From contig NZ_JALIRS010000010.1 of NCBI RefSeq assembly GCF_023337795.1, positions 62,001 through 126,000 of the forward strand: a stretch of 64,000 bases of DNA, written 5' to 3'. Below are positions 1-8,997 of this stretch, piece by piece. Within the stretch, counting starts at the first letter, position 1, and each line of letters starts with the position of its first letter. The notes below the pieces were generated by a model. It saw nothing but the letters and a program-made list of their open reading frames with translations. It searched no databases and was not told the origin of the DNA. Source of the stretch: Lysinibacillus sp. BPa_S21. Lineage in GTDB: Bacteria; Bacillota; Bacilli; Bacillales_A; Planococcaceae. The translations under genes were made by a program, and so were the position numbers.

Positions 1-958
1 GATTTTCAAAACCCCAATAAATCACTCTACCTTGTGTATGAAACGCAAGAACTCTGGCAAAGTCTCGCTTCTTTGTTAAATCAGCCATAGCAATAGCCTC
101 TGGCTCGGACAAAGGCCGTTGTCCCCCAAAATCTCTTGGTCCAGGTGTTTTCGGATTTCGTGCGTTTTCAAGCTCCCATTTTGCAGGAAACTGATCGTTC
201 AAATCAACACCGTGTATATTTGCCTTCCAACCAGAGAAATCAGTGCTGCCATTATTCCAAACAATAAGTTGATTTTTTAATGCTTCGTCATTAGGTGGTC
301 CTTGAACTACTAAATCGACACCATCTGGATTGACCATTGGAACTATAGAAAGGGTTGATTGCTGATAAAGTGGTAATGGAGATAAGCCGCGAATGGTACT
401 TTGATTGGTAAGTGAGAGTAGATAGTCGTTTATAAAAGTTAAAATAATTGGAGTTGTAATCCATTCATTTGCATGAAATGAGCCGTTATAATGGACACGC
501 TTAGCTCCGTTCCCGATTAGAAGCTCTGGGATTTCATGCTGCAAAACAGAATGTCCAATCGCTGAGCTTTGTAGAAATGGATAAGCATCGAGTAGTTTTT
601 TGATATCGTTCATCATGATGGTGTAAGTATAATTTTGTTGACCATTGATGAGCCGCCATGTGATTCGTTGGGGAATGCGAATGGACTGCCCAATGGGTAA
701 TTGATTTGGATTAAGACCAGGGTTAACAAGCAAGATGGCTACTAATGGGAGATTTCTGCTTTGGGCTATTTGCCAAAAAGTATCTCCTCGTTTGATTTGA
801 TAATTGACTGTCACAAACCCTGGAATTCGAATGCGTTGTCCGACCCTTAAAAATTGAGGATTAATCGTTCGGTTAGAATTTATAATGAGTTGAAGAGGGA
901 TTTTAAAAACTTCACTAAAATGCCAAAGTGAATCTCCTGGTCTTACGTAAATATCCAC
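1..958 (-). CDS. LysM-repeat M14 family peptidase, probable gamma-D-glutamyl-diamino acid endopeptidase I (3' end cut by window edge)
   Basis: Cell-wall or spore-cortex peptidase predicted to cut the D-gamma-Glu-meso-DAP bond of peptidoglycan peptides. Reading the complement from a GTG start at 958, with AGGAGGG seven bases upstream (966-972), gives two N-terminal LysM domains (VRPGDSLWHF and IKRGDTFWQIA, roughly residues 4-48 and 52-97) followed by an M14 zinc carboxypeptidase domain. Two zinc ligands are visible in FHANEW (HxxE), and the third zinc-binding His sits in AFHTQGRVIYW close to the window edge. The catalytic Glu would lie beyond it. The LysM-LysM-M14 order matches endopeptidase I of Bacillus sphaericus (family knowledge). 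There is no signal peptide, as in that enzyme. About 319 codons are present; the stop is outside the window. Confidence 0.9.
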   Translation of the reverse strand, partial: MDIYVRPGDSLWHFSEVFKIPLQLIINSNRTINPQFLRVGQRIRIPGFVTVNYQIKRGDTFWQIAQSRNLPLVAILLVNPGLNPNQLPIGQSIRIPQRITWRLINGQQNYTYTIMMNDIKKLLDAYPFLQSSAIGHSVLQHEIPELLIGNGAKRVHYNGSFHANEWITTPIILTFINDYLLSLTNQSTIRGLSPLPLYQQSTLSIVPMVNPDGVDLVVQGPPNDEALKNQLIVWNNGSTDFSGWKANIHGVDLNDQFPAKWELENARNPKTPGPRDFGGQRPLSEPEAIAMADLTKKRDFARVLAFHTQGRVIYWGFEN

Positions 959-1255
959 AATTGTTCCCTCCTTATTATCAATTATACCTCGGCAAAAGCG
1001 GCCAATATAATATATATATATGAAAAGAATAAGGTACTTATTAATGTCACCAAAAGTTATTGATGACATTTTTGTAGGCCATTTATATTGGAGGGCCTCT
1101 AGGAAAGCACATAGTCACCACAGAAATCAACTACATGTGATGGTATTTCTCGAAAAGAGGTTATTCTCTTAATTTAAGAGGAAGAAACTTTGTTACTCTA
1201 TGATGTACAATGATAATAGTTATAGAGTTTAGGACAGATAAAGGTAGGGGAACAA
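959..1255. other. Intergenic region between divergent peptidase and hybrid kinase genes
   Basis: AT-rich 297-bp spacer that must hold promoters for both divergent genes. It contains an AT dinucleotide run at about 1007-1020. A possible sigma-A-like pair for the kinase is TTGTTA near 1189 and TAATAG near 1213, which is weak. I see no sigma-B-type GTTT-N14-GGGTAT pair here. Confidence 0.3.
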
Positions 1256-4006
1256 ATGCTAAATAAATTAAAGATAGGTATACGAACTAAAATTACGTTA
1301 GGCTATATTGTTATCATACTTTGTTTACTCGTATCAGGCATCATCTTAAATAATCAAATTACTTTTCTACAAAAAGAAAGAAATTATATTATCACAAATG
1401 ATACAAAAACACTTGAACTAACCAATCGTATAGAAAGAAACATTTTAGATATGGAATCGAGCCAAAGGGGCTTTATTATTACTGGTGAATCAAGCTATTT
1501 AAAGCCTTATAATAAAGCCAGTGAAAATTGGGAATACGCCTATGATGAACTTTATCGTGTTTTAGAAAATAAACCAACACAACAACAGAAGTTAGTTGAG
1601 ATAAAAACAGCGATGGAGCATTGGATTACAACATCAGGTGAACCTTCCATTAAGCTTAAAAAAGAAAACAATACAGAAGCGTTAAAGGAAATCTATAAAG
1701 TAGATGTAGGTCGTAAAGACATGGACGCTGTACGAGATCAGTTTGAGTCACTGCGTTCAGTGATATATGCAAATATGCAAGCTCAAGTAAACGACTTGGA
1801 CAAGAGGAATAGTATTGTAACACTTACACTGCTTGGCATACTTGTATTTATTTCAGTTATTGCGATTTTCATTGCAAATGGTATTTCTCGTTCAATCGTA
1901 AACATGTTAACAAAGGTTACTCAAACGATTCAAGAAATCGCAGCTTCCAAAAGTAGAAAAAAAGGAAGGATTCATGTTAAGACAAATGATGAAATCAATG
2001 CTCTTGTAGCTGCTACGAATGAGTTGCTGGATGTACTTGAGAGAAGAGAATGGCTACAAGTGAATATCGCAGAAATTGTCACAAAACATCAAGGCATTTC
2101 TGCCGTCACCAAATTAGCGGAAACGTTTCTTTCAGAATTAGCGCAAAAAACTCAGTCTTCCCTAGGTGCATTTTATGTTCGTGAAACTACTGATAATAAT
2201 GTACTGTTTGTAAAAAAAGCTGCTTTTGCAGAGGCAGGGGATGACGTTGGAATTGAGAGCTTTAAATTTGGGGAAGGCTTAATTGGACAATGTGCTTTAG
2301 AAAAAAAGGTTTTAATGTATAACGATATTCCAGAGGATTTCCGTTTAATCGGCACTGGCTTAGGGGTGGTATCGCCAAAAAGTATCTTTATCGTTCCTAT
2401 TATATTTGAAAATGATGTGATAGCTGTCGTTGAATTAGCTACAATGACTAGCTTTAGTGAGCTGCAGCAGGAATTAGTGAAGCAAGTGATCGAAACCTTT
2501 GGACTAACTGTCAATAGTGTTCTAGGGCGTATGGAAATTGTCCGTTTACTAAATGAATCAAGAGCTATGACAGAGGAATTACAGATGCAATCAGAAGAAC
2601 TTCAGGCACAATCAGAAGAATTGCAGATGCAAACAGAGGAACTGACAATGATTAATGAGCAATTGGAAGAAAGAACAAAAGAGGCAGAGTTAAAATCCAG
2701 AGAATTAGAACAAGCTAAAAAAGAATTAGAAGAAAGTGCGGAACAGCTGTTACTAAATTCAAAGTATAAATCTGAGTTTTTAGCCAATATGTCACATGAA
2801 TTGCGAACACCACTGAATAGCATTTTAATTTTATCTGAAATGTTAGCTGAAAATAGTCAGCATAAACTATTAGAAGAGGAAGCTGAATTTGCAAAGGTCA
2901 TCCATTCTTCAGGTGAAGATTTGCTTGTGTTAATTAACGATATTTTAGATTTATCAAAAGTTGAGGCAGGCAAGCTAGATATTAGTTTTGATGAAATGAA
3001 TATGAGTGAGGTTCCTGTACAAATTGAGCAAATCTTCGCACCTGTAGCAGCGAAAAAAAATCTACAATTCCATATTTCGAAAGACAAAAATGTAGCAGAT
3101 GTTTTCTATACAGACGAAAATAGATTCCAGCAAATATTGAAAAATTTATTATCAAATGCTTTTAAATTTACAGAACATGGCGCAGTTAATCTTAAAATCA
3201 AACAGCTAGGTCAAGAGCATTTAACAAGTAATATGCAGAATGTCAGTGCTGACTGGTTAGAAATTAAAGTTTCAGATACAGGTATAGGGATTCCAAAGGA
3301 CAAGCACCAACTAATTTTTGAATCATTCCAACAGGCTGATGGGGCGACTGTACGTAAATACGGTGGAACAGGTCTAGGTTTGTCTATTTGTAAAGAGCTT
3401 TCAAGATTACTCGGTGGCTGGATTTCTTTACAAAGTGAAGAGGGGCAAGGTAGTACATTTACACTGACAATCCCAAGCTTGCCAAATGGAATCGAAGAAC
3501 AAAAATACTTTGAACTTGCTGTTCATGAGGTCGTAGCTACAAATGAAGTACGTGAGTTAGAAGAGCTAACGGAAGAGCAGCCATCTGAAATCCAGGAATT
3601 TTCTCAACATGAGGTAGAAATTTTTCAAGGGAAAAATATTTTAATTGTAGATGATGATTATCGTAATATCTATGCATTAAAAAATGCACTCGAAAAACGA
3701 GGCATGAATATCTTAGTTGCAAAAGATGGAATAGAGTGTTTAGATATTTTGCAAACGAATGATGAAATTGACCTTATTCTGATGGATATTATGATGCCGA
3801 ATTTGGATGGCTATGAAACGATGTCGATTATACGAAAACAAATGAAGATTACAGATTTACCGATTATCGCTTTAACAGCAAAGGCCATGAAAACGGATCG
3901 AGATAAATCAATAGAGGCTGGTGCTTCAGATTATATAAGTAAGCCATTAAATTTAGAGCAATTAGTATCTGTTTTAAGAGTATGGCTAGTTTCTAAAGGG
4001 AGTTAA
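1256..4006 (+). CDS. rsbK: Hybrid sensor histidine kinase, CHASE3-HAMP-GAF-HisKA-HATPase-REC, RsbK-like
   Basis: Membrane stress-sensor kinase of 916 aa. Visible order: TM helix (about 13-35), extracellular CHASE3 four-helix domain (about 38-182), second TM (about 187-208), HAMP, GAF domain (about 275-425), and a coiled coil with tandem EELQ(M/A)QSEELQ heptads (about 440-500). HisKA follows with phosphoacceptor His514 (NMSHELRTP), then an HATPase with N box near 628, DTGIGIP near 674 and GGTGLGLS near 703. A C-terminal receiver carries phospho-Asp844 (LMDIMMP). The domain order and the downstream CheR-type methyltransferase plus receiver-PP2C phosphatase match B. cereus RsbK, which acts through RsbY on the sigma-B partner switch (family knowledge). 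The ATG follows AGGTAGGGG. The symbol is by architecture and context; an unrelated CHASE3 hybrid kinase is possible. Confidence 0.82.
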   Translation: MLNKLKIGIRTKITLGYIVIILCLLVSGIILNNQITFLQKERNYIITNDTKTLELTNRIERNILDMESSQRGFIITGESSYLKPYNKASENWEYAYDELYRVLENKPTQQQKLVEIKTAMEHWITTSGEPSIKLKKENNTEALKEIYKVDVGRKDMDAVRDQFESLRSVIYANMQAQVNDLDKRNSIVTLTLLGILVFISVIAIFIANGISRSIVNMLTKVTQTIQEIAASKSRKKGRIHVKTNDEINALVAATNELLDVLERREWLQVNIAEIVTKHQGISAVTKLAETFLSELAQKTQSSLGAFYVRETTDNNVLFVKKAAFAEAGDDVGIESFKFGEGLIGQCALEKKVLMYNDIPEDFRLIGTGLGVVSPKSIFIVPIIFENDVIAVVELATMTSFSELQQELVKQVIETFGLTVNSVLGRMEIVRLLNESRAMTEELQMQSEELQAQSEELQMQTEELTMINEQLEERTKEAELKSRELEQAKKELEESAEQLLLNSKYKSEFLANMSHELRTPLNSILILSEMLAENSQHKLLEEEAEFAKVIHSSGEDLLVLINDILDLSKVEAGKLDISFDEMNMSEVPVQIEQIFAPVAAKKNLQFHISKDKNVADVFYTDENRFQQILKNLLSNAFKFTEHGAVNLKIKQLGQEHLTSNMQNVSADWLEIKVSDTGIGIPKDKHQLIFESFQQADGATVRKYGGTGLGLSICKELSRLLGGWISLQSEEGQGSTFTLTIPSLPNGIEEQKYFELAVHEVVATNEVRELEELTEEQPSEIQEFSQHEVEIFQGKNILIVDDDYRNIYALKNALEKRGMNILVAKDGIECLDILQTNDEIDLILMDIMMPNLDGYETMSIIRKQMKITDLPIIALTAKAMKTDRDKSIEAGASDYISKPLNLEQLVSVLRVWLVSKGS

Positions 4007-4010
4007 TAAG

Positions 4011-4850
4011 ATGGAACGATTTCCTTTGCAGCAAAAAATGTATACAGATTTAGAAATAGACTTGTTACTTGAGGCTATTTATCGTTTATCTGGATTTGAT
4101 TTTCGACAATATAATCGTTCTTCTATATCACGAAGAATTAATAATAGGATGAGGATGAATAATATCCCAACGATTTCTCGTGTCATTGAAAATGTCATAC
4201 ACGAAGATGGTTTTTTAGAGCAATTATTGAATGATTTTTCTATAAATGTCACTGAAATGTTTCGCAACCCTAGTTTTTTTAAGGCTTTCCGCCAAGAGGT
4301 TGTACCGTATTTAAGAGATTATCCTGAAATTCGGATATGGCACGCAGGATGTGCCACGGGTGAGGAAGTATACTCCATGGCTATTTTGCTACAGGAAGAA
4401 GGGTTAATGGATAAAGCAGTTATTTACGCTACGGATATGAACGAACAAGTATTGGAAAAAGCAAAAAGAGGGATGTTCCCGATTAACAAAATGCAGGCAT
4501 ATACAAAAAACTATATGCTTGCGGGGGGCATTCAGGCTTTTTCCGAATACTATAAAACAGATTATCAATATGCTTATTTCCATCCATCACTATTAAAAAA
4601 CATTATATTTGCGCAGCATAATTTAGTAACAGATCAATCGTTTAATGAATTTCATGTCATTATGTGCCGAAATGTTTTAATATATTTTTTACCAGAGTTA
4701 CAAAACAAGGTTCATTATTTGTTTGCAGAAAGTCTAAGTAAAAATGGTTTTTTATGCCTAGGAGATAAAGAAACAATAGGATTTGAAGATATTATTTCGA
4801 AATATAAAGAAATCGTAGGCAATGAAAAAATATTTCAGAAGGTAGAGTAA
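4011..4850 (+). CDS. rsbM: CheR-type SAM-dependent methyltransferase, RsbM-like
   Basis: Protein-glutamate O-methyltransferase of 279 aa, starting four bases after the kinase stop, with GGGAG in the kinase 3' end as ribosome site; the two genes are clearly co-translated. The N-terminal all-alpha CheR domain (LSGFDFRQYNRSSISRR, about 25-42) is followed by the SAM-binding fold with HAGCATGEEVYS at about 111-122 and the CheR signature NVLIYF near 221. No CheB, CheA or CheW gene is nearby. In B. cereus, RsbM is a CheR homologue that methylates RsbK and dampens its activity (established for that system); position and lack of CheB suggest the same role here. A chemotaxis CheR paralogue is the alternative. 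Confidence 0.85.
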   Translation: MERFPLQQKMYTDLEIDLLLEAIYRLSGFDFRQYNRSSISRRINNRMRMNNIPTISRVIENVIHEDGFLEQLLNDFSINVTEMFRNPSFFKAFRQEVVPYLRDYPEIRIWHAGCATGEEVYSMAILLQEEGLMDKAVIYATDMNEQVLEKAKRGMFPINKMQAYTKNYMLAGGIQAFSEYYKTDYQYAYFHPSLLKNIIFAQHNLVTDQSFNEFHVIMCRNVLIYFLPELQNKVHYLFAESLSKNGFLCLGDKETIGFEDIISKYKEIVGNEKIFQKVE

Positions 4851-4852
4851 GA

Positions 4853-4910
4853 AAAAATGGGCTGTTACCTAAGTTCCCCACAATAGTGGCTTAGGCAACG
4901 GCCCTATTTA
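4853..4910. terminator. Bidirectional intrinsic terminator between rsbM and rsbY
   Basis: A 15-bp stem pairs 4859-4873 (GGGCTGTTACCTAAG) with 4890-4904, with two G-U pairs and a 16-nt loop. On the minus strand it is followed by a T6 run (complement of 4852-4857), so it best serves the convergent phosphatase gene. On the plus strand the tail is only TATTTA. Confidence 0.85.
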
Positions 4911-6050
4911 TGTAGCCTGTGCTTGAATCATTAATACGCACATATCATCTGTTTGATTCTCTTGTTTCTCCTTAGACAGTAGATTGTCGATTATACGTTG
5001 AGAATAATCCCATTCCGTAGATATTAATGTTTGTAAATGCTTCTCGGATTCCATTTCACATGGTCCCATTGCCTCTAACACACCATCCGTATATAAAATG
5101 ATTTGCACATCTTCATTGTATTGAATAAATTGCCTTTGTACGTCGATCTCGTCGAAAAAGCCGACAGCACAGCTTCCCCGTTTTAATGGTACAAGCGTTT
5201 TTTCGTCAACTAGAGCATAGCCAGAAGGATGACCAGCGTTCACATATTCAATTGTTTTTTGTTTGGTATCTATCACTAAATAAATAGCTGTGAAGTAAAA
5301 AAGATTATCCTCTTTTCCGTTTCGCAAAAGTGTCATATAACGGTTTAACTCTTTTATAACTAATTCAGGATCTACTAATTGTTTAACAGCTTCTCTTAGG
5401 ACAGAGGAAATAAACATACAAACAAGGGCTGCAGAGATCCCATGCCCCATCATATCAAGCAAAATGATGGCGTATCGGTGATCGTCTATTTTATGCCAAT
5501 AATACATATCCCCTGCTAAATTAGAAGAAGGTAGATAAGATACTTCTATTTGAATATTAGCCTCATTTAAAGGAGCGCTCAAAAGGCTTCTTTGTACGTG
5601 TGTTGCTAGATCTAATTCGTATTGTATTTTCTTTTCTTGCTGAGTATGCCAATCTAATTCAGCCTTCAATCGTAAAGCAACTCGAATTCTAGCAAGAAGC
5701 TCGGTTTTATTAATCGGCTTTGTAATATAATCTACTCCGCCGATATCAAGTGCTTCTGCGAGCTTGTTTTTATCTTCTAGAGCTGTGACAAAGATAATTT
5801 GAATATCTTTTAATTGTTCATTTTGTTTAATACGTTTACAAGCTTCAATGCCGTCAATTTCAGGCATCATAATATCTAATAAAATCAAATCCACTGAATT
5901 TCCAGTTGGATTTGGTGCATCTAACTGTAAATAATCAAAAAGCCCATAAGCAGATGTTAGAGAAACACAGTTATCATAACCTGCATTTTTTAATACTTTT
6001 TCAATTACAAATAGATTGACCTGATTGTCATCTACAAGAAGAATGGTCAT
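4908..6050 (-). CDS. rsbY: Response-regulator PP2C-type protein phosphatase, RsbY-like
   Basis: Serine phosphatase of 380 aa with an N-terminal receiver (about 1-120; acidic DD at 7-8, phospho-Asp59 in LILLDIMMP, Lys in ITKPIN) and a C-terminal SpoIIE/RsbU-type PP2C domain (about 160-377). Metal-binding acidic motifs GDMYYW and LLDMMGHG are visible, followed by YTDGVLEA. A short coiled segment links the domains. This is the architecture of B. cereus RsbY, which is phosphorylated by RsbK and then dephosphorylates the anti-anti-sigma factor RsbV (family knowledge). It is convergent with the rsbK-rsbM pair. AAGGGGA precedes the ATG at 6050. No rsbV, rsbW or sigB gene lies within this window. Confidence 0.85.
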   Translation of the reverse strand: MTILLVDDNQVNLFVIEKVLKNAGYDNCVSLTSAYGLFDYLQLDAPNPTGNSVDLILLDIMMPEIDGIEACKRIKQNEQLKDIQIIFVTALEDKNKLAEALDIGGVDYITKPINKTELLARIRVALRLKAELDWHTQQEKKIQYELDLATHVQRSLLSAPLNEANIQIEVSYLPSSNLAGDMYYWHKIDDHRYAIILLDMMGHGISAALVCMFISSVLREAVKQLVDPELVIKELNRYMTLLRNGKEDNLFYFTAIYLVIDTKQKTIEYVNAGHPSGYALVDEKTLVPLKRGSCAVGFFDEIDVQRQFIQYNEDVQIILYTDGVLEAMGPCEMESEKHLQTLISTEWDYSQRIIDNLLSKEKQENQTDDMCVLMIQAQAT

Positions 6051-6397
6051 AATGATTTCCCCTTATTCCGTTTGAGATTATTTCTGTATGCAGGTTTAAA
6101 TTACTTTTTAGCGGATGTCCAACCATCCACTGAACTATAGGAACTTAGTATAAGAACGCCCAGTCCTGTGGCATTGCCGAAATGACCGACATCGTGCCAG
6201 CCCTCATGTTGTCGCTTCGCTACGTTAGCACTACGCTTTCGCACAAAAAAACATGTGCAATTATGCCGAGAGATATAATTGATTAACGCTCAACTTTATT
6301 ATACAAAATAATAGGGGAATAACGATATTTTTGAAGGCGTATATAAATAAGTAAAGAGCCAACAAGAAGAGTCAGCTCTAAGAACGTATATTACTTT
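6051..6397. other. Intergenic region with a GC-rich, hairpin-rich island
   Basis: The 347-bp spacer between two minus-strand genes is AT-rich except for about 6150-6245, which is markedly GC-richer and full of short inverted words (GTCGCTTCGC, CTACGTTAGCACTACG, GCTTTCGC). It resembles the interior of the dispersed inverted-repeat elements of this window in composition, but I cannot align it to them. No open frame or RNA gene is recognised. Confidence 0.4.
6343..6379 (-). terminator. Intrinsic terminator of the HAAS-domain gene
   Basis: On the minus strand AGAGCTGAC (complement of 6371-6379) pairs with GTTGGCTCT (complement of 6355-6363), nine pairs including two G-U, with a 7-nt loop and a T-rich tail TTACTTATTTAT. 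Confidence 0.6.
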
Positions 6398-7405
6398 TTA
6401 AATTCTAGCCTTTTTAAAGCCACTATAAATATCAAATGCATTTGCGATGATGGCAATAGCAATGCTTACGAATAATATTCGGTCTATAGCAAACAAAATC
6501 TTAGCAGAAGTCGTATCCGTAATTGCGGCGATATAAGGAATAGCGGGACTGTGTATGAGATCAGGGTGAATAGCCAGGAGGATAAAAACAATGACTCCTG
6601 TACATTGAAGAAGTGCATTAGCTACGGCAATTAACATTGTCCATTGGCCAGACTTCCATTTCCATAATGTTAAAGCTACGCTTAAAACGATACAACATAA
6701 AACGATTGGAGCAAAGGAGAGTAAGACCTCCTGATTGAATATAGGCATAATAAATTTCAACCCGCCTTTATTGTGAGAGGTATAGATGCCTAAAAGGTGA
6801 TTAGCGTTGAAATAGACAAAGGAGAAAATAGCAATACCTATGAGGCTGAAAATATTATCATAAAGTGAAATCGTTTTTTCTTTAGTGATTATTTTAACTT
6901 TTGCTAAATCATCTGGTGTCCATTCTGGATGATTTTTTATAAGGGGGATTCGAATGTTTTTTCCTACAGATCGTTCGATGACAATGAAAGCAATTGTAAT
7001 CCAGAACAGTACGTAGATGATTACTGAAATAATATGTGAGATCGTGATAGAAATAGTTTTAATCATAGCAGTCAGGAGTGCACCTTCTCCGTTATAGAGC
7101 ACAATACTTTCTATCATTTGTACAATAATTGTTATAATAATTGCCCAGGGAATGACTAATTTTATTGTTCTAATATAAGTATCAAACACTTCTGGACCAA
7201 TTATAAATCGTGATGTTTTTTGATAGTTTGCTGCAACTTCTACAGGATTTCCAAGCTTTTTAAGCACTTCCTTTATATCTGATTCTGAATAATCTTCAGG
7301 TAACATATTTTCAATAGTAGATTTAAGTTCTAGACTAGTTTTATCACGCTTTTCTTTGCTTATCCTTTTAGTTACTTCATGAATATATACATCAATCAGA
7401 GTCAC
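6398..7405 (-). CDS. HAAS-domain multi-spanning membrane protein
   Basis: Uncharacterised membrane protein of 335 aa. Residues 1-70 form a helical cytoplasmic domain of the HAAS/DUF1700 type (ELKSTIENMLPEDYSESDIKEVLKKLGNPVEVA). About six hydrophobic segments follow, near 82-103, 118-143, 190-210, 228-248, 257-280 and 311-326. HAAS proteins are often encoded next to PadR-type regulators and may work as anti-sigma-like or permease-prefix modules (family knowledge), but no PadR gene is adjacent here. The start is GTG at 7405, chosen because GGGAG lies nine bases upstream. Function is not known. Confidence 0.75.
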   Translation of the reverse strand: MTLIDVYIHEVTKRISKEKRDKTSLELKSTIENMLPEDYSESDIKEVLKKLGNPVEVAANYQKTSRFIIGPEVFDTYIRTIKLVIPWAIIITIIVQMIESIVLYNGEGALLTAMIKTISITISHIISVIIYVLFWITIAFIVIERSVGKNIRIPLIKNHPEWTPDDLAKVKIITKEKTISLYDNIFSLIGIAIFSFVYFNANHLLGIYTSHNKGGLKFIMPIFNQEVLLSFAPIVLCCIVLSVALTLWKWKSGQWTMLIAVANALLQCTGVIVFILLAIHPDLIHSPAIPYIAAITDTTSAKILFAIDRILFVSIAIAIIANAFDIYSGFKKARI

Positions 7406-7723
7406 TCTTTTCGTCTCCCTTCAATATTTCATGCAGTCCAAAGTTCATTTCTTTATGAATGGAGCCATATGTACTCAACACAACATCATAGCTTTACCTA
7501 CTGTCAACATACAGCCCTATTCACACGTGGTAATACATGTTATTACTAAGAGCTGAAATTAATGTGAAAAAAATGATGAAAAGAGCGTACGTCTTAAAAT
7601 AAATTTAGTGTAGGATGGGGATGTATATGAGCATCGCTGAGAAATTATTGAAGGAAGAGGATTTTTGATATCCAGCCACAAAAGGGCAGAGAAAGGCACA
7701 CATCCATGCCATAATCGAAAGCG
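7406..7723. other. Intergenic region without recognised gene
   Basis: This 318-bp stretch separates two minus-strand membrane-protein genes. On the plus strand a 13-codon frame (7628-7669, MSIAEKLLKEEDF) follows a GATGGGGATG stretch; it may be a gene remnant or chance. No repeat or RNA was recognised. Confidence 0.3.
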
Positions 7724-8179
7724 CTATTGTTCTTTATTCATAAAGAGTGATGAGCGTACAGGTCGTTCCAGTGGCGTAATATTAATAATAAAATAGCTTA
7801 TAATTAATATTAAAATAATAAGTGAATAAATTAAGGTGTTGATCGGATGATCATGCTCTACGATAATTAATCGAATCATAGCCGTAATTCCTATATATAT
7901 AAAGTACCTTAGCGGAAAATGATAATTCTCTTTAAAATATTTAATAATCATCGTGATAAATTCAAAATACAAAAAGAAAATAAGAATATTAGCGAGGAAA
8001 AGCTTATAGTCTCCACCATCGTTGTTAAAAATTAATATGTTAAGAAATTGGATAAGTTCTTTGCAAAGTAGTGAGGACAAAATAAGCGCTAGAAGTACAA
8101 GGCAAACATTTAGAAACAATTGTAAAGATTTCGGTATAGCTTTGATTAATTGTAAATAAGTCGAGTTCTTTGGGTTCAC
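7724..8179 (-). CDS. psiE: PsiE-family membrane protein
   Basis: Integral membrane protein of 151 aa with four hydrophobic helices (about 20-43, 62-83, 90-107, 114-135) and a conserved polar/charged patch in the loops (YFKENYHFPLRYFIYIGITA; VEHDHP). The pattern matches the PsiE (phosphate-starvation-inducible) family, whose biochemical function is not established. The start is GTG at 8179, supported by GGAGGAATTCT immediately upstream. It stands alone between two long spacers. I see no convincing PhoP box, so phosphate control is only a family-based guess. Confidence 0.75.
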   Translation of the reverse strand: MNPKNSTYLQLIKAIPKSLQLFLNVCLVLLALILSSLLCKELIQFLNILIFNNDGGDYKLFLANILIFFLYFEFITMIIKYFKENYHFPLRYFIYIGITAMIRLIIVEHDHPINTLIYSLIILILIISYFIINITPLERPVRSSLFMNKEQ

Positions 8180-8412
8180 AGAATTCCTCCAATCATGTAA
8201 TTGTCCTTAGTGAATGTAAAACTAATAGGGAACACATAATCATATGGTACAGTGTCATCATTTTATGATTTGAATATAACATTTTATCGTAAATGTAAAT
8301 GCGCTTATTTGTAAATTTTTGGTATATATTCATGAAAGAAAGTTTTCAAAATAAATTAGCTGTATGCTAAAATAGATGTGCATGAATATAAAATGTAAAA
8401 GGGGTTTTTAAA

Positions 8413-8634
8413 ATGGCTAAAGCAGCAAAAGAAGGAAAAATTACACCAGAGCGTTTAGAAGAAGCATTAAACGTTCGTGATCGTCTTATTATCGAGTTAC
8501 TAGTACAAGTACTTGATGAAAAACTTGTAATTGAACGTCCAGTATTACGTGAGCGTGTAGCAAACCTTGTAGACCTTTCTGATCATGATGAAGAATTAAA
8601 AGAAACGATCCACGCTGTTATTAACAAACTATAA
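8413..8634 (+). CDS. Small conserved protein of unknown function
   Basis: Cytosolic 73-aa protein, rich in Glu, Leu and Val, predicted almost entirely helical. It begins with a short basic stretch (MAKAAKEGK), followed by an amphipathic helix pair (LEEALNVRDRLIIELLVQVLDEKL) and an acidic tail. The ATG follows AAAAGGGG eight bases upstream, and the gene has its own terminator, so it is a genuine monocistronic gene and not a fragment. Its clean codon use and strong signals suggest high expression. I do not recognise the family. Confidence 0.75.
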   Translation: MAKAAKEGKITPERLEEALNVRDRLIIELLVQVLDEKLVIERPVLRERVANLVDLSDHDEELKETIHAVINKL

Positions 8635-8642
8635 TCTTTAGG

Positions 8643-8679
8643 AAAATGCTACGCTTAATTGGTAGCATTTTTTCTTTTG
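8643..8679 (+). terminator. Intrinsic terminator of the 73-aa protein gene
   Basis: AAAATGCTAC (8643-8652) pairs with GTAGCATTTT (8662-8671), followed by TTTCTTTTGT. Confidence 0.85.
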
Positions 8680-8705
8680 TTGGAAAGGTCCATTTTAAAA
8701 TAAAA

Positions 8706-8893
8706 GAACGGTTAGCCAAGAGTCAAAACAGTTCGGGTAGCCCAAAGAACTGATCAGGTAAGGGTCAAAAGCGCTCAGGTAGCCCGAAGAACTGATCAGG
8801 TAAGGGTCAAAAGCGCTCAGGTAGCCCGAAGAACTGATCAGGTAAGGGCTAAAACCGCTCAGGTAGTACGAAGAACCGATCAACCAAGAATCA
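8706..8893. repeat. Tandem repeat, 42-bp unit, about 4.5 copies
   Basis: The word GATCAGGTAAGGG(T/C) recurs at 8752, 8794 and 8836, with a degenerate GATCAACC at 8878, giving an exact 42-bp period. The two central units are identical over most of their length (GCGCTCAGGTAGCCCGAAGAACT); the outer ones are diverged. Because 42 is a multiple of three, the array yields a spurious open frame with a repeated SSGYLSAFDPYLI pattern on the minus strand. Confidence 0.9.
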
Positions 8894-8945
8894 CAATTGC
8901 TCTCCCAATATAAAACTCCTACAGAATAGGGAAACTTAACCCAAA

Positions 8946-8988
8946 GAAAAACCCCTAACAAGAATGTGCGCCATTTTTGTTAGGGGTT
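8946..8988 (-). terminator. Strong intrinsic terminator of guaC
   Basis: On the minus strand a perfect 12-bp stem, AACCCCTAACAA with TTGTTAGGGGTT (arms at 8950-8961 and 8977-8988), is followed by TTTCTTTGG. It lies right after the guaC stop codon. Confidence 0.9.
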
Positions 8989-8997
8989 CCCTAGTTG

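Noticed and set aside
2173..3722. Several minus-strand frames inside the hybrid kinase gene
   Set aside because: Codon shadows of a strongly supported coding region on the plus strand.
4011..4850. Chemotaxis CheR assignment
   Set aside because: No che genes nearby and the gene is coupled to a hybrid kinase; RsbM-like role fits better, though not proven.
8695..8961. 88-codon minus-strand frame with repeated SSGYLSAFDPYLI
   Set aside because: It is a by-product of the 42-bp tandem repeat, whose period is a multiple of three; it lacks a ribosome site and overlaps the guaC terminator.
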